Shown here: positions 1 to 10,600 of the stretch, piece by piece | Layout: every line of letters starts with the position of its first letter | How positions within the stretch are numbered: position 1 is the first letter of the stretch | Assembly (NCBI RefSeq): GCF_024029355.1 | Contig: NZ_CP097117.1 | Span: 1,240,001 to 1,304,000, forward strand | DNA length: 64,000 nucleotides | Direction: 5' to 3' | DNA from: Fructilactobacillus cliffordii | GTDB lineage: Bacteria; Bacillota; Bacilli; Lactobacillales; Lactobacillaceae | Position numbers and translations under genes: made by a program | The notes under the pieces: generated by a model | What the model was told of the DNA's origin: nothing | Databases searched by the model: none | Seen by the model: only the letters and a program-made list of their open reading frames with translations

Positions 1-2492
1 ACGCTAAGCGCGAAATTGAACGAAAGGACGACGTGGTCTTTGATGTCTTGCCAGATGTCATTAAGGAACACCCCGTGCTGTTAAACCGGGCCCCAACCTT
101 GCACCGGTTAGGAATTCAAGCCTTTGAACCTGTGCTGGTTAGTGGAAACTCGATGCGATTGCATCCTTTAGTTTGTGCCGCTTACAACGCCGACTTTGAT
201 GGGGACCAAATGGCCATTCACGTGCCACTGTCAGAAGAGGCACAAGCAGAATCACGACTCTTGATGGCTGCTGCGGGACACATTTTGGCTCCTAAAGATG
301 GAAAACCAGTTGTGGCTCCATCACAAGATATGGTAATTGGGAACTACTACCTCACCATGGAAGAACCCAACCGTGAAGGGGAAGGCATGATCTTCAATGA
401 TCCTGATGAAGTGGAATTAGCTTATCGGGATGGCTTGGTACACTGGCACAGTCGGATTGGAATTCCAGCGGCTGCTTACCCAGACAAGCCGTTTACGGAT
501 GACCAACAAGATAAAATTATGGTAACTTCCGTCGGAAAGGTTCTCTTTAACCAAATCTTACCGAAGGCCTTTACCTACCTCAACGAACCAACTGATACCA
601 ACCTACATGGTTACGTTCCGGATGAATACTTCTTGGAACCAGGCGAAGACATTCACGAACACATTGCCAATGCCGAATTAGTTCGTCCTTTCAAGAAAGG
701 CTTCTTATCTGACATCATTGCCGAAGTTTACGATCAATACAAGGTAACGGAAACTTCCGAACTCTTGGATCGCATCAAAGATCTTGGTAACGATGAATCA
801 ACGAAGTCGGGATTAACGGTCGGAATGTCTGACATCATGGACCTCCATGAAAAGCCTAAGGTTGTGGCAGCTGCCCACAAGAAGGTTGACACCATTACCA
901 AGCAATTCCGGCGTGGTTTGATTACTGATCAAGAACGTTACGAACGAGTTGTGAACGTTTGGAACGAAGCTCGTGACGAAATCCAAGATCAATTGATGAA
1001 GAACTTCGATCCCGAAAACCCAATCTTCATGATGAGTGATTCTGGGGCCCGGGGTAATATCTCTAACTTTACGCAGTTGGCCGGAATGCGGGGCTTGATG
1101 GCTTCTCCTGATGGTAAAATCATGGAACTGCCCATCACTTCGAACTTCCGGGAAGGAATGTCCGTTTTGGAAATGTTCATTTCGACCCACGGTGCTCGGA
1201 AAGGGATGACCGATACGGCCTTGAAGACGGCCAACTCTGGTTACTTAACCCGGCGGTTAGTTGACGTGGCGCAAGACGTTATCATTCGGGAAAAGGACTG
1301 TGGAACTGATCGTGGTTTGACGGTTACCGCCATTACGGAAGGTAACGAAATGATCGAACCACTTTACGACCGAATCTTGGGCCGAAACGCCATGAAGACC
1401 GTTACGAACCCACAAACTGGTGAAGTAATTGTGGATCGAAACGAGATGATTGACGACAAGAAGGCCCAAGCTATCGTGGATGCAGGGATTGAAGCCGTTG
1501 AAATTCGTTCGGCCTTCACTTGCAACACGCCCCACGGGGTTTGTGAACGTTGTTATGGTCAAAACTTGGCTACTGGTGACGAAGTGGAAGTTGGAGAAGC
1601 AGTCGGAACGGTTGCTGCTCAATCCATCGGGGAACCCGGAACGCAGTTAACGTTACGGACTTTCCATACCGGTGGGGTTGCAAGTAACACCGATATCACC
1701 CAGGGACTTCCCCGGGTGCAAGAAATCTTTGAAGCACGGAATCCAAAAGGTAAGTCAACCATCAGTGAAGTTACTGGGGTCGTTGAATTAATTGAAGAGG
1801 ATCCGGCTGAAGGGGTTAAGGAAATCACCATCCAAGGAAAAGCCGATACCAGAAAGTACAAGGTTCCATTGACAGCTCGGATGCGGGTTGCTGAAGGTGA
1901 CACGGTTCGCCGTGGGGAAGCCTTGAACGAAGGTTCGATTGATCCAAAGGAATTGCTGAAGATCAGAGATACTCTGTCTACGGAAACCTACCTGTTAACG
2001 GCGGTGCAAGAAGTTTACCGGCGTCAAGGGGTGGAAGTGAACGATAAGCATGCCGAAATCATGGTTCGGCAGATGTTGCGGAAAGTTCGGGTCATGGATC
2101 CGGGTGATACGGACATCTTGCCAGGAACTTTGATTGACATTGATGATTTCAAGGAACAGAACCGGGATGCAGTTATGACTGGCAAGGTTCCAGCCACGGC
2201 TCGTCCGGTGCTCCTCGGGATTACGAAGGCTGCCCTAGAAACGAACAGTTTCTTGTCAGCTGCTTCCTTCCAAGAAACGACGCGGGTTCTGACCGACGCT
2301 GCTATTCGTGGTAAGGTTGATCCGTTGATTGGATTGAAAGAAAATGTAATTATCGGGAAGTTGTTACCAGCTGGAACGGGTGTTCATGAATATGAAGACA
2401 TCGAACCAGAAGAACTGGGGCAAACTGCTGATCAAGGAGTGACTGCTCCTTCTGACCAGACGACCAGTGTTGATGGCGACGACGCTGAATAA
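1..2492 (+). CDS. rpoC: DNA-directed RNA polymerase subunit beta' (3' part, 5' end outside window)
   Basis: This is the C-terminal two thirds or so of the RNA polymerase beta' subunit. The reading frame is open from the first bases of the window, so the true start lies upstream; the internal GTG at 33 is not the start. The catalytic Mg-binding motif [10 protein letters not shown] is visible near the left edge. The bridge helix and trigger loop regions follow, with the zinc-cysteine cluster [13 protein letters not shown] near the middle and the switch segment [16 protein letters not shown] after it. The protein ends in an acidic tail. A terminator hairpin follows 12 bases after the stop. Identity is certain. 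Confidence 0.98.
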   Translation, partial: AKREIERKDDVVFDVLPDVIKEHPVLLNRAPTLHRLGIQAFEPVLVSGNSMRLHPLVCAAYNADFDGDQMAIHVPLSEEAQAESRLLMAAAGHILAPKDGKPVVAPSQDMVIGNYYLTMEEPNREGEGMIFNDPDEVELAYRDGLVHWHSRIGIPAAAYPDKPFTDDQQDKIMVTSVGKVLFNQILPKAFTYLNEPTDTNLHGYVPDEYFLEPGEDIHEHIANAELVRPFKKGFLSDIIAEVYDQYKVTETSELLDRIKDLGNDESTKSGLTVGMSDIMDLHEKPKVVAAAHKKVDTITKQFRRGLITDQERYERVVNVWNEARDEIQDQLMKNFDPENPIFMMSDSGARGNISNFTQLAGMRGLMASPDGKIMELPITSNFREGMSVLEMFISTHGARKGMTDTALKTANSGYLTRRLVDVAQDVIIREKDCGTDRGLTVTAITEGNEMIEPLYDRILGRNAMKTVTNPQTGEVIVDRNEMIDDKKAQAIVDAGIEAVEIRSAFTCNTPHGVCERCYGQNLATGDEVEVGEAVGTVAAQSIGEPGTQLTLRTFHTGGVASNTDITQGLPRVQEIFEARNPKGKSTISEVTGVVELIEEDPAEGVKEITIQGKADTRKYKVPLTARMRVAEGDTVRRGEALNEGSIDPKELLKIRDTLSTETYLLTAVQEVYRRQGVEVNDKHAEIMVRQMLRKVRVMDPGDTDILPGTLIDIDDFKEQNRDAVMTGKVPATARPVLLGITKAALETNSFLSAASFQETTRVLTDAAIRGKVDPLIGLKENVIIGKLLPAGTGVHEYEDIEPEELGQTADQGVTAPSDQTTSVDGDDAE

Positions 2493-2503
2493 TTAACCAA
2501 ACG

Positions 2504-2537
2504 AAAAGGACGATTACAAAAGTAATCGTCCTTTTTT
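2504..2537 (+). terminator. rho-independent terminator after rpoC
   Basis: A 14-base stem (AAAAGGACGATTAC and its complement) closes a short A-rich loop and runs into a T tract. It ends the rpo transcript; the A-rich left arm could also serve xpt, which converges from the other strand. Confidence 0.9.
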
Positions 2538-2555
2538 GTGCTTTATTTCTCTAAA

Positions 2556-3128
2556 CTAGTTTGCAAATTTGACCTGCTGGTTATCTAAAGAGGCAATTTG
2601 AGCTAGCGACAGTACGTCGTAACCATGATCACGCAGGTATGTTCCTCCAGGTTGGAAGGTCTTTTCAATCACGATGCCGATGCCGCCCACGCTGGCCCCA
2701 GCGGCTTCCGTAATCTTAATCAAACCCTTGGTGGCTTCCCCGTTGGCTAAAAAGTCATCAATGATGAGCACGCGATCGGTATTATCTAAAAATGGCTTTT
2801 CAACGTAAATGTGGTTGTTGGTATTTTTCGTGTAGGAATAAACTTCCGCACTGTACACGTCGTCCTTAACTACTAGTGATTTACTTTTCCGGGCAAACAC
2901 GACGGGAAGGTGCATGGCTAAGCCAGTTAAAACGGCTGGCGCAATTCCAGAGGCTTCTACCGTTAGAATCTTGGTGATGCCAGCCTTTTGAAAGTAATCC
3001 GCAAAAGCTTGCCCAATTTGTTGCATCAGTTGGGGATCAATTTGATGATTTAAAAAGGAATTAACCTTTAAAATGTTCCCCGGTAAAACGGTTCCGTTCG
3101 TTTCAATGGCGTGTTTTAGTGCGTCCAT
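2556..3128 (-). CDS. xpt: xanthine phosphoribosyltransferase
   Basis: Converts xanthine and PRPP to XMP in cytoplasmic purine salvage. The 190-residue protein starts MDALKHAIETNG, the normal Xpt start and length. The ATG at 3128 is preceded by GGAGGAAGAGAGC, a strong ribosome binding site. The frame stays open 51 bases further upstream, but that part reads through the riboswitch terminator and is not coding. The PRPP-binding loop is seen as VLIIDDFLANGEATKG near residues 118-133. Xpt enzymes use this DDFLA(N/H)G form. The gene is transcribed against rpoC and rpsL and is controlled by the purine riboswitch upstream. Confidence 0.96.
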   Translation of the reverse strand: MDALKHAIETNGTVLPGNILKVNSFLNHQIDPQLMQQIGQAFADYFQKAGITKILTVEASGIAPAVLTGLAMHLPVVFARKSKSLVVKDDVYSAEVYSYTKNTNNHIYVEKPFLDNTDRVLIIDDFLANGEATKGLIKITEAAGASVGGIGIVIEKTFQPGGTYLRDHGYDVLSLAQIASLDNQQVKFAN

Positions 3129-3143
3129 GCTCTCTTCCTCCAT

Positions 3144-3239
3144 AAAAAAAGCCCACGTTGATAGTGGGCAACTTCCCACTTATAGTTCAGAATTCCGGTT
3201 CTGAGTAGAGACGGTCAGCCGATTCTGACCATATATAAG
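3144..3239 (-). promoter_or_regulatory. guanine riboswitch with terminator/antiterminator controlling xpt
   Basis: Read on the minus strand, 3239-3179 folds as a purine aptamer. P1 is CTTATA/TATAAG. P2 is GGTCAG/CTGACC with a loop containing GG. J2/3 is GTCTCTAC. P3 is TCAGAA/TTCTGA with a loop containing CC, giving the loop-loop GG-CC kissing pair. J3/1 is ACTAT, whose C at the position that pairs with ligand indicates guanine or xanthine rather than adenine. Downstream, AGTGGG/CCCACT (3180-3163) is an antiterminator that competes both with P1 and with the terminator GCCCAC/GTGGGC plus T7 (3169-3144). Guanine binding should therefore turn xpt off. Confidence 0.88.
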
Positions 3240-3270
3240 CAGTAACAATTTTCTTTAATCTTACTCTGAA

Positions 3271-3945
3271 TCAAGCTGAGAAGCAAACCAGTCCGGTGAG
3301 GTAGAGGAGAGTACTGTCAAATAATAGGGGCAAAAAGGGCAACGCGCGCTTACGCATGACCAGTAGCCAACCCAAGCCAAATAGTGAGGCTAGTAAGATG
3401 ATGCCACACCAGGCGGTTAGAGGAAAAACGAGAAGCAGGAGCCACAATAAATCGAGATCACCGTTGCCAATCCAATTTCCCTTGCGATTAATCATGAGGA
3501 GTAGGAGGTATAGCAAAGTATAGCTGATGATTAATGATAGTGGTTTTTGACTAGTCACGAAGGCCAAGCCGCTTGGAAAAACTAATAACCACGTGGGAAA
3601 GCCCCAGCAGATGCTGTCAAAGGTGCTCAGCAGTTGAAAACTCAGTAAAAAGAGGAGCCAATCGCAACTGGCTTGATTGACGGGCGGACTAAGCCAAAAG
3701 CACCACCCAGCGGTTACCTCCCAGATTAATAAAGACCACGGGAGCCGCTGGTGGCAGGTGCGACAACGACCCCGTTGGCAGGTGAAACTGAGAACGGGCA
3801 GTAGTTCCCACCATCGTAACGGTCGTTGGCACCACTGACAATGAGATCGCCCCGTTTGAAATGATGTTCCTTGCACGGTGCGGGTGGCGACTACGGTCAG
3901 AAACGAACCACAGCAGCAACCGACGTAAAACCAAAAAAATAACAT
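3271..3945 (-). CDS. comC: prepilin peptidase (A24 family, ComC/PilD type)
   Basis: An integral membrane aspartyl protease that cleaves and may methylate type IV prepilin-like leader peptides; in lactobacilli it would process the ComG competence pseudopilins. The 224-residue protein begins with a hydrophobic segment containing GSFL, has paired CxxC motifs (CQWC and CRTC) in the first cytoplasmic loop, and then several membrane helices. A GDLD motif supplies one catalytic Asp and DSICWG the other. The ATG at 3945 is chosen because GGAGG lies eight bases upstream; a TTG at 3951 is also in frame. No comG genes are in the window. Confidence 0.85.
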   Translation of the reverse strand: MLFFWFYVGCCCGSFLTVVATRTVQGTSFQTGRSHCQWCQRPLRWWELLPVLSFTCQRGRCRTCHQRLPWSLLIWEVTAGWCFWLSPPVNQASCDWLLFLLSFQLLSTFDSICWGFPTWLLVFPSGLAFVTSQKPLSLIISYTLLYLLLLMINRKGNWIGNGDLDLLWLLLLVFPLTAWCGIILLASLFGLGWLLVMRKRALPFLPLLFDSTLLYLTGLVCFSA

Positions 3946-3988
3946 GCACAATTCCTCCTTCTGAATAAGGAGAAATACGCAAGGGCAG

Positions 3989-4017
3989 TTGACATCTTTT
4001 CTGTGCCGTGGTATTCT
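3989..4017 (+). promoter_or_regulatory. promoter of the str operon
   Basis: TTGACA at 3989-3994 and TATTCT at 4012-4017 are separated by 17 bases. A weak hairpin GCTTA/TAAGC followed by seven T (4027-4052) lies just downstream and might act as an attenuator; no known leader class was recognised there. Confidence 0.75.
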
Positions 4018-4121
4018 ACTTATTGTGCTTATCTATGTTAAGCGATTTTTTTATTTTAAAAAATGGTTCACCTGGATGTGTGGACTTACAACTCAAATTT
4101 TACGAAAGGAGGACTTTTTAG

Positions 4122-4541
4122 ATGCCTACAATTAACCAATTAGTTAGAAAAGGTCGTAAATCTAGAAGTTCTAAATCAAAGTCCCCAGCTTTGGGCTTTG
4201 GTTACAACAGTTACAAGAAGAAACCAACTCGCAACCCTTCACCACAAAAACGGGGAGTTGCTACCCGTGTGGGTACGATGACACCAAAGAAGCCTAACTC
4301 TGCTTTGCGGAAATACGCTCGTGTGCGTCTTTCTAACTTGTACGAAGTTACGGCGTACATTCCTGGTATCGGTCACAACTTGCAAGAACATAGTGTGGTC
4401 TTAATCCGTGGTGGTCGTGTTAAGGATTTGCCTGGGGTTCGTTACCACGTCATTCGTGGTGCGCTTGATACTGCCGGTGTTCAAGATCGTCGTCAAGGAC
4501 GTTCAAAGTACGGTACGAAGCGGCCTAAGGACAAAAAATAA
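4122..4541 (+). CDS. rpsL: 30S ribosomal protein S12
   Basis: Decoding-centre protein of the small subunit. At 139 residues it has the usual Firmicutes length, and it carries the conserved loops [11 protein letters not shown] and [13 protein letters not shown], where streptomycin-resistance changes occur in other species; both keep wild-type lysines. AAAGGAGG lies ahead of the ATG. First gene of the str operon, 26 bases before rpsG. Confidence 0.98.
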   Translation: MPTINQLVRKGRKSRSSKSKSPALGFGYNSYKKKPTRNPSPQKRGVATRVGTMTPKKPNSALRKYARVRLSNLYEVTAYIPGIGHNLQEHSVVLIRGGRVKDLPGVRYHVIRGALDTAGVQDRRQGRSKYGTKRPKDKK

Positions 4542-4567
4542 ATCGACTAATTGAGGAGGACCTTTAG

Positions 4568-5038
4568 ATGCCTAGAAAAGGAAAAGTTCAACAACGTGAA
4601 ATCCTTCCTGATCCAATCTATAACTCAAAGTTGGTTTCCAAATTAATCAACCACTTGATGTTAGATGGTAAGCGAGGAACTGCATCAGAAATCTTATATG
4701 GTGCATTTGAAGAAATCAAAGACCAAACTGGTAACGATCCAGTGGAAGTTTTTGAAGAAGCAATGAAAAACGTAATGCCAGTGCTAGAAGTTAAGGCACG
4801 GCGGGTTGGTGGATCAAACTACCAGGTTCCAATCGAAGTTCGTCCGAACCGGAGAACTACTTTAGGATTACGTTGGATTGTAAGTTATGCTCGGCTTCGT
4901 GGTGAACACACCATGACGGAACGACTTGCAAAAGAAATTATCGATGCTTCAAATAATACTGGAGCAGCAGTTAAGAAACGGGAAGATACCCACAAGATGG
5001 CCGAAGCCAACCGGGCTTTCGCTCACTACCGTTGGTAA
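4568..5038 (+). CDS. rpsG: 30S ribosomal protein S7
   Basis: Primary 16S rRNA-binding protein that nucleates the head of the small subunit and contacts E-site tRNA. The 156-residue protein begins [16 protein letters not shown] and contains the conserved [11 protein letters not shown] loop, with a [20 protein letters not shown] ending. It follows rpsL with its own GAGGA site and precedes fusA, with a stem-loop between them. Confidence 0.98.
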   Translation: MPRKGKVQQREILPDPIYNSKLVSKLINHLMLDGKRGTASEILYGAFEEIKDQTGNDPVEVFEEAMKNVMPVLEVKARRVGGSNYQVPIEVRPNRRTTLGLRWIVSYARLRGEHTMTERLAKEIIDASNNTGAAVKKREDTHKMAEANRAFAHYRW

Positions 5039-5068
5039 TCAGCTGCTGATTACAGGTTGGCAAGGCGA

Positions 5069-5094
5069 GTGGCTAATTATTTAGCCACTTTTTT
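5069..5094 (+). terminator. stem-loop between rpsG and fusA (attenuator or partial terminator)
   Basis: AGTGGCTAA pairs with TTAGCCACT across a four-base loop and is followed by T6. No separate promoter was recognised before fusA, so it probably only reduces read-through or stabilises the upstream message. Confidence 0.7.
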
Positions 5095-5123
5095 CGAATG
5101 TTTAAAAATTAAAGGAGTTTAAA

Positions 5124-7217
5124 ATGGCTAACAAACGTGCATTTCCGTTAGACAAAACCCGTAATATCGGGATCGTAGCCCACATTGATGCTGGGAAAAC
5201 GACCACCACGGAACGGGTTTTGTACTACACGGGTCGCATTCACAAAATCGGTGAAACCCATGATGGTGCTTCACAAATGGATTTCATGGAAGAAGAAAAA
5301 GAACGGGGAATCACCATCCAGTCTGCCGCAACCACGGCAGAATGGAAGGGTTACCGGGTTAACATCATCGATACTCCTGGGCACGTGGACTTCACTGCCG
5401 AAGTGGAACGTTCTCTGCGGGTGCTTGATGGTGGAATCGTGGTAATGGATGGTGAAGCCGGAGTTGAACCTCAAACTGAAACGGTTTGGCGTCAATGTTC
5501 TGACTTTAGTGTTCCTCGGATTGTGTTCATTAATAAGATGGACAAGATGGGGGCTGACTTTGATTGGTCCGTGCAAACCATCAAAGATCGTTTACACGCT
5601 AACGCCGTTCCGGTTCAAGTTCCAATTGGTGCTGAATCAGACTTCGAAGGGGTCATTGACCTTGTAACAATGAAGGCCTACGTGTACGACGAAGATAAAG
5701 AAGGAGAAAACTGGGATACAGTTGAAATCCCAGCTGATTACCAAGAAAAGGCTCAAGCAGCACGCGAAAGTATGATTGAAGCCGTTGCCGACGTTGATGA
5801 TGACGTAATGGGCAAGTTCTTGGAAGGTGAAGAAATCACCGAAGAAGACATCAAGGCCGGAATTCGTCGGGCTACTTTGAACTTGGAACTTTACCCAGTT
5901 TACGCTGGATCTGCTTACAAGAACAAAGGGGTTCAAATGATGATGGACGGTGTGATTGACTACCTCCCATCTCCATTGGAAGTTCGTCCTTACATGGCTA
6001 CGGATCCAGAAAATGGCGATGAACAAGTTGAAGTTCGGGCCGATGACAAAGGACCTTTCGCTGCCTTGGCCTTCAAGATTATGACGGACCCATACGTTGG
6101 TCGGTTAACCTTTATCCGGGTTTACCGGGGAACTTTGGAATCTGGTTCATACATCTTAAATGCAACAAAGGACAAACGGGAACGGGCCGGTCGGCTAGTG
6201 CAAATGCACTCTGACCAACGGCAAGAAATCCCAGAGGTATTCTCTGGTGATATCGCCGCTACCATCGGTTTGAAGAACACCACGACGGGTGACTCTTTAA
6301 CTGACGTTGACCACCCACTGATCTTAGAATCAATGGAATTCCCAGAACCAGTGATCCAAGTTTCGATCGAACCAAAGACCAAGGCCGACCAAAACAAGAT
6401 GAACACTGCTTTGCAAAAACTGTCTGAAGAAGACCCAACTTTCCAAGCAAACACTGATCCAGAAACGGGTCAAACGATCATTGCCGGAATGGGTGAATTA
6501 CAGTTGAACATCATTATCGAACGGATGCGCCGTGAATTCGGTGTGGATGCTTCGATTGGTGCTCCACAAGTTGCTTACCGGGAAGCATTTGGCAAGCAAG
6601 TTAGTGCCGAAGGTAAGTTCGTTCGTCAGTCTGGTGGTAAAGGTCAATATGGTGATGTTTACATCGAATTTACTCCTAATGCCGAAGGTGAAGGTTTCGA
6701 ATTTGAAGACGCCATCGTCGGTGGGGTTGTTCCTCGTGAATACATTCCATCCGTTGAACAAGGTTTGAAAGAAGCCATGGAAAACGGTGTCTTAGCCGGT
6801 TACCCATTGATTGACTTGAAAGCCAAGTTATACGATGGTAGTTACCACGATGTCGATTCTAGTGAAGCAGCCTTCAAGATTGCCGCTTCATTAGCATTGC
6901 GTGAAGCTGCTAAGAAGGCCGATCCAAAGATCTTGGAACCAATCATGAAGGTTGATATCCGAGTTCCAGAAGAATACATGGGTGACGTAATGGGTCAAGT
7001 TACCGCTCGTCGTGGTAACATTGAAGGAATGGAAGCTCGTGATGGTGCCGAAGATATTCACGCCATGGTTCCATTGGCTGAAATGTTTGGATACGTGACG
7101 GACTTACGTTCTGCTACCCAAGGTCGGGGAACGTTTACGATGTCATTTGACCACTACACGGCCGTTCCTAAGAACATTCAAGAAGACATTATTAAACAAA
7201 ACGGTGGCGAAGCTTAG
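5124..7217 (+). CDS. fusA: translation elongation factor G
   Basis: GTPase that drives translocation of tRNAs and mRNA on the ribosome. The 697-residue protein has P-loop AHIDAGKT at 19-26, the switch II DTPGH motif near 83-87 and NKMD near 137-140. Domains II to V follow, including the GGKGQYGDV segment of domain IV. Length and motifs match canonical EF-G rather than the TetM-like or EF-G2 paralogues. It is the last gene of the str operon; no tuf gene follows. A strong terminator lies 23 bases after the stop. Confidence 0.98.
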   Translation: MANKRAFPLDKTRNIGIVAHIDAGKTTTTERVLYYTGRIHKIGETHDGASQMDFMEEEKERGITIQSAATTAEWKGYRVNIIDTPGHVDFTAEVERSLRVLDGGIVVMDGEAGVEPQTETVWRQCSDFSVPRIVFINKMDKMGADFDWSVQTIKDRLHANAVPVQVPIGAESDFEGVIDLVTMKAYVYDEDKEGENWDTVEIPADYQEKAQAARESMIEAVADVDDDVMGKFLEGEEITEEDIKAGIRRATLNLELYPVYAGSAYKNKGVQMMMDGVIDYLPSPLEVRPYMATDPENGDEQVEVRADDKGPFAALAFKIMTDPYVGRLTFIRVYRGTLESGSYILNATKDKRERAGRLVQMHSDQRQEIPEVFSGDIAATIGLKNTTTGDSLTDVDHPLILESMEFPEPVIQVSIEPKTKADQNKMNTALQKLSEEDPTFQANTDPETGQTIIAGMGELQLNIIIERMRREFGVDASIGAPQVAYREAFGKQVSAEGKFVRQSGGKGQYGDVYIEFTPNAEGEGFEFEDAIVGGVVPREYIPSVEQGLKEAMENGVLAGYPLIDLKAKLYDGSYHDVDSSEAAFKIAASLALREAAKKADPKILEPIMKVDIRVPEEYMGDVMGQVTARRGNIEGMEARDGAEDIHAMVPLAEMFGYVTDLRSATQGRGTFTMSFDHYTAVPKNIQEDIIKQNGGEA

Positions 7218-7239
7218 GCATAAGTTACCCTAGTGAGAA

Positions 7240-7277
7240 AAAAGTTTTACAAGCATTTTGCTTGTAAAACTTTTTTT
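7240..7277 (+). terminator. rho-independent terminator of the str operon
   Basis: AAAGTTTTACAAGC and GCTTGTAAAACTTT form a 14-bp stem around a short ATTTT loop, followed by a T-rich tract. Confidence 0.92.
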
Positions 7278-7296
7278 GTTTATTCAGGGAAAAACC

Positions 7297-7325
7297 TTGA
7301 AATATCAGCGTTTATCAAGTAAGAT
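7297..7325 (+). promoter_or_regulatory. promoter of the S10-spc-alpha operon
   Basis: TTGAAA at 7297-7302 and TAAGAT at 7320-7325 with a 17-base spacer, placed just after the str terminator and about 165 bases ahead of rpsJ. Confidence 0.7.
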
Positions 7326-7487
7326 GGAATAGTGCTTAAATTTGTGGGGACAGTGTGCCCTCAAATAAGCGAGAATAGCGATGATGTAGAAGGTTGCGGC
7401 ACACCCGGCCGCTTTGCCATGGCAGATGCGCCGGTAATTTCTACGGAGTTAGTCAATTTTTGGAAAAGAGACGAAGGAGGGATAATT
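7326..7487 (+). ncRNA. structured 5' leader of the S10 operon (candidate r-protein leader)
   Basis: The 160-base leader has nested complementary segments. GTGTGCC (7353-7359) pairs with GGCACAC (7398-7404), CCGGC (7405-7409) with GCCGG (7430-7434), and GTAGAA (near 7386-7391) with TTCTAC (near 7437-7442), the last excluding some of the others. Firmicute S10 operons are known to be autoregulated by L4 through such a leader; that this is one is inference. The frame upstream of rpsJ is open here but does not encode S10. Confidence 0.6.
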
Positions 7488-7796
7488 ATGGCAAAAGAAA
7501 AAATTCGGATCCGGTTAAAGGCTTACGAACACCGTAGTTTAGATCAAGCTGCGGACAAGATTGTAGCAACGGCACAAAGAACTGGGGCAACGATTTCTGG
7601 CCCAATTCCATTGCCAACTGAACGAGCTTTATACACTGTGTTGGCATCACCATTTAAATACAGTAAGGCTCAAGAACAATTTGAAATGTTAACCCACAAA
7701 CGGTTAATTGACATTTTGAACCCCACTCCCAAGACGGTCGACTCATTAATGAAGTTAGACTTGCCTAGTGGTGTGGATATCGAAATCAAACTTTAA
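7488..7796 (+). CDS. rpsJ: 30S ribosomal protein S10
   Basis: Small-subunit head protein, also NusE in antitermination complexes. The 102-residue protein starts [16 protein letters not shown] at the ATG preceded by GGAGGGATAATT. An upstream in-frame start at 7332 would add 52 residues unlike any S10 and is rejected. The loop THKRLIDI and the ending [11 protein letters not shown] are typical. First gene of a 28-gene operon-like run ending with rplQ. Confidence 0.98.
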   Translation: MAKEKIRIRLKAYEHRSLDQAADKIVATAQRTGATISGPIPLPTERALYTVLASPFKYSKAQEQFEMLTHKRLIDILNPTPKTVDSLMKLDLPSGVDIEIKL

Positions 7797-7825
7797 TTTA
7801 ATTACAAAACATTGGAGGTGTACTC

Positions 7826-8461
7826 ATGACCAAAAAAGGAATCTTAGGGAAAAAGGTCGGGATGACCCAAGTTTTTACTGATAACGGGGAATTAGTTCCA
7901 GTTACGGTAGTTGACGTTACGCCCAACGTTGTCTTACAAGTTAAGAACAACGAAACGGACGGTTACGAAGCAATTCAACTTGGATTTGACGACAAACGTT
8001 CAGTATTAAGCAACAAGCCTGAACAAGGTCATGTTAAAAAGGCAAATACTACTCCTAAGCGCTTCATTCGTGAAATCAGCGATGTCGACTTGGGAGACTA
8101 CAAAGTTGGTGACGAAGTTAAGGCTGATACATTTGCAGCTGGTGACATCGTTGACGTTACGGGTACTACTAAAGGTCATGGTTACCAAGGTAACATCCAC
8201 AAAGATGGTCAACGTCGTGGACCTACTACTCACGGTTCTCGTTACCACCGTCGTCCTGGTTCATTAGGGGTTATCATCAACCGGGTTGTTAAAGGAATGA
8301 AATTACCTGGCCGGATGGGTAACAAGACGGTTACCATTCAAAACCTGGAAATTATTAAAGCCGATGTTGATAACAACGTTTTATTGATCAAAGGAAATGT
8401 TCCAGGTGCTAACAAGACGCTAGTTACGGTCAGAACGGCTGCTAGCGAATCCAGAAAATAA
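7826..8461 (+). CDS. rplC: 50S ribosomal protein L3
   Basis: Early-assembling 23S rRNA-binding protein whose extended loop reaches the peptidyl transferase centre. The 211-residue product starts [17 protein letters not shown] and holds the glycine- and histidine-rich loop [21 protein letters not shown] precedes the ATG; rplD follows 18 bases after the stop. Confidence 0.98.
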   Translation: MTKKGILGKKVGMTQVFTDNGELVPVTVVDVTPNVVLQVKNNETDGYEAIQLGFDDKRSVLSNKPEQGHVKKANTTPKRFIREISDVDLGDYKVGDEVKADTFAAGDIVDVTGTTKGHGYQGNIHKDGQRRGPTTHGSRYHRRPGSLGVIINRVVKGMKLPGRMGNKTVTIQNLEIIKADVDNNVLLIKGNVPGANKTLVTVRTAASESRK

Positions 8462-8479
8462 GGAAAGGAGGAACCGTAA

Positions 8480-9103
8480 ATGACAAGCGTATCATTATAC
8501 AAACAAGATGGAAGCAAAAATGGTGAAGTTGAATTAAACGAAGCCATTTTCAACATTGAACCCAATGAATCCGTTGTCTTTGACACAGTTGTAATGCAAC
8601 GTGCTTCACTTCGTCAGGGAACAAACGGGACTAAGTCTCGGGGACAAGTTCGCGGTGGTGGAAAGAAGCCATGGAGACAAAAGGGAACTGGTCGGGCTCG
8701 TCAAGGATCAATCCGTTCACCACAATGGGTTGGTGGAGGAGTTGTCTTTGGACCACAAGCTCGTTCATACAGCTACCACCTTCCAAAGAAGGTTACTCGA
8801 TTAGCCGTTAAATCAGTTCTATCCGAAAAAGTTGCTAACGGTGATTTACTCGTAGTTGATTCTTTAAACTTTGATACTCCAAAGACTAAAGAATTCGCTA
8901 ACTTGTTGAAGAATCTTGATGCAGCTACGAAGACGCTGGTAGTTTTGGAAGACGACAACGAAAACGCTGTTCGTTCCGCACGTAACATTGATAACGTTAA
9001 GGTTATTAGTGGTAAAGGGGTTAATACCTTAGACGTCTTGAACAGTAAGAAAGTTATCATTACCAAGGCTGCCCTTTCTCAAGTAGAGGAGGTGCTCGCA
9101 TAA
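8480..9103 (+). CDS. rplD: 50S ribosomal protein L4
   Basis: Lines the nascent peptide exit tunnel and is the usual autogenous repressor of S10 operons. The 207-residue protein carries the tunnel loop with [19 protein letters not shown] near residues 60-80, where macrolide-resistance changes arise elsewhere; the loop is intact. Its stop overlaps the rplW start by one base (TAATG). Confidence 0.98.
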   Translation: MTSVSLYKQDGSKNGEVELNEAIFNIEPNESVVFDTVVMQRASLRQGTNGTKSRGQVRGGGKKPWRQKGTGRARQGSIRSPQWVGGGVVFGPQARSYSYHLPKKVTRLAVKSVLSEKVANGDLLVVDSLNFDTPKTKEFANLLKNLDAATKTLVVLEDDNENAVRSARNIDNVKVISGKGVNTLDVLNSKKVIITKAALSQVEEVLA

Positions 9104-9390
9104 TGGATGCACGAGATATCATTTTACGTCCGGTGATTACTGAAGCTTCAACTGACCGGATGGACGAAAAGAAATATACGTTTGACGTTGATTTACGAGC
9201 AAACAAAAACCAAGTTCGCGACGCTGTGGAAGCAGTTTTCGGCGTTAAAGTTAAGAAAGTGAACTTGATGAACGTTCGCGGAAAAGAAAAACGCCAAGGT
9301 CGTTACGTTGGTTTCACCAAGAAACGGAAAAAAGCAATCGTAACGTTAACCAATGATTCAGACGAAATTAAATTATTCTCTGAAGAATAA
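9103..9390 (+). CDS. rplW: 50S ribosomal protein L23
   Basis: Exit-tunnel rim protein that docks trigger factor and SRP. The 95-residue protein starts [16 protein letters not shown], has the [12 protein letters not shown] core and a basic KRKKAIVTL segment. Translation is probably coupled to rplD because the start overlaps its stop; an AGAGGAGG site lies inside the end of rplD. Confidence 0.97.
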   Translation: MDARDIILRPVITEASTDRMDEKKYTFDVDLRANKNQVRDAVEAVFGVKVKKVNLMNVRGKEKRQGRYVGFTKKRKKAIVTLTNDSDEIKLFSEE

Positions 9391-9414
9391 ATCATAGAAT
9401 AGGAGGGAAACAAC

Positions 9415-10260
9415 GTGGCTTTAAAGAAATATAAACCAACCACCAACGGTCGGCGTAACATGACTAGTATTGACTACAGTCAAATTACTACGAACAAGCC
9501 AGAAAAGAGTTTAGTGACTGCTAACTCTAAGACTGCTGGTCGGAACAACTCTGGTCGGATGACCGTTCGTCACCGTGGTGGTGGAAACAAACACAAGTAC
9601 CGTGTGATTGATTTCAAGCGGAACCATGATGATGTTCCTGCAACTGTAAAAACGATTGAATACGATCCTAACCGGAGCGCTAACATTGCTTTGGTAGTTT
9701 ACGAAGATGGGATTAAATCATACATCTTGGCACCAAAGGGCTTGAAGGTCGGAGATGTCATTGAATCTGGTAAAGATGCTGATATCAAGGTCGGAAACGC
9801 CTTAGCTTTACAAGACATTCCCGTGGGAAGTACCATTCACAACATCGAATTAAAACCAGGTAAGGGTGGCCAATTAGCTCGTTCTGCTGGGAACTCTGCT
9901 CAATTATTGAGTAACGAACCAGGCAGCAAGTACTCATTGGTTAAACTTCCTTCTGGTGAAGTTCGGATGATTCTCTCCGTTTGCCGGGCTACGATTGGAA
10001 CGGTTGGAAACGAAGAACATTCCTTGATTAATTGGGGTAAAGCTGGTCGGACTCGTTACCGTGGTCAAAGACCTCACGTTCGTGGATCAGTAATGAATCC
10101 TAACGATCACCCCCATGGTGGTGGGGAAGGGAAAGCCCCAGTTGGTTACCCATCTCCTTTATCCCCATGGCACAAGAAGACGGTCGGAAAGAAAACGCGG
10201 AAGAAATCTGCACGTTCAACTAAGTTTATTGTCCGTCGTCGTAAAGGTTCGAAGATGTAA
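9415..10260 (+). CDS. rplB: 50S ribosomal protein L2
   Basis: One of the most conserved ribosomal proteins, needed for subunit association and close to the peptidyl transferase centre. The 281-residue protein starts at GTG after AGGAGGGAAACAAC. It contains the C-terminal [12 protein letters not shown] segment with the conserved histidine, and ends in a basic tail. Confidence 0.98.
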   Translation: MALKKYKPTTNGRRNMTSIDYSQITTNKPEKSLVTANSKTAGRNNSGRMTVRHRGGGNKHKYRVIDFKRNHDDVPATVKTIEYDPNRSANIALVVYEDGIKSYILAPKGLKVGDVIESGKDADIKVGNALALQDIPVGSTIHNIELKPGKGGQLARSAGNSAQLLSNEPGSKYSLVKLPSGEVRMILSVCRATIGTVGNEEHSLINWGKAGRTRYRGQRPHVRGSVMNPNDHPHGGGEGKAPVGYPSPLSPWHKKTVGKKTRKKSARSTKFIVRRRKGSKM

Positions 10261-10309
10261 TTTCGTTACATCTTAAGTACAACAAGTACACGAAGAGGAG
10301 GTTTCATTA

Positions 10310-10585
10310 ATGAGTCGTAGTTTAAAAAAGGGCCCTTTTGCCGATCAATCTTTATTAAAGAAGATTGATGCTCAAAAAGACCAAGAAAAGAAAACGGTTA
10401 TCAAGACTTGGTCACGCCGTTCAACTATTTTCCCAAGTTTCATTGGATACACTATCTCAGTTTACAACGGTAGAACCCACGTCCCAGTTTACATTCAAGA
10501 AGACATGGTAGGCCACAAACTTGGTGAATTCGTACCAACTCGGACATTCCATGGGCATGGAAATACCGATAAGAAAACTGTATAA
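10310..10585 (+). CDS. rpsS: 30S ribosomal protein S19
   Basis: Small-subunit head protein that forms a complex with S13. The 91-residue product starts [18 protein letters not shown] and contains [14 protein letters not shown] and [15 protein letters not shown], all diagnostic. GAGGAGG precedes the ATG. Confidence 0.98.
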   Translation: MSRSLKKGPFADQSLLKKIDAQKDQEKKTVIKTWSRRSTIFPSFIGYTISVYNGRTHVPVYIQEDMVGHKLGEFVPTRTFHGHGNTDKKTV

Positions 10586-10600
10586 CAAGGAGGATATCTA

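Noticed and set aside
813-1903. Several antisense open frames within rpoC, and similar ones across fusA, the ribosomal genes, pcrA, ligA, gatA, trpE and trpB
   Set aside because: They lie opposite clearly coding sequence, have no ribosome binding sites at good spacing and match no family; they follow from codon bias.
3129-3179. N-terminal extension of Xpt by 17 residues
   Set aside because: It would translate the riboswitch terminator; the ATG at 3128 has the ribosome binding site.
7332-7487. N-terminal extension of S10 by 52 residues
   Set aside because: The extension runs through the structured leader, is unlike any S10, and the ATG at 7488 has GGAGG at proper spacing.
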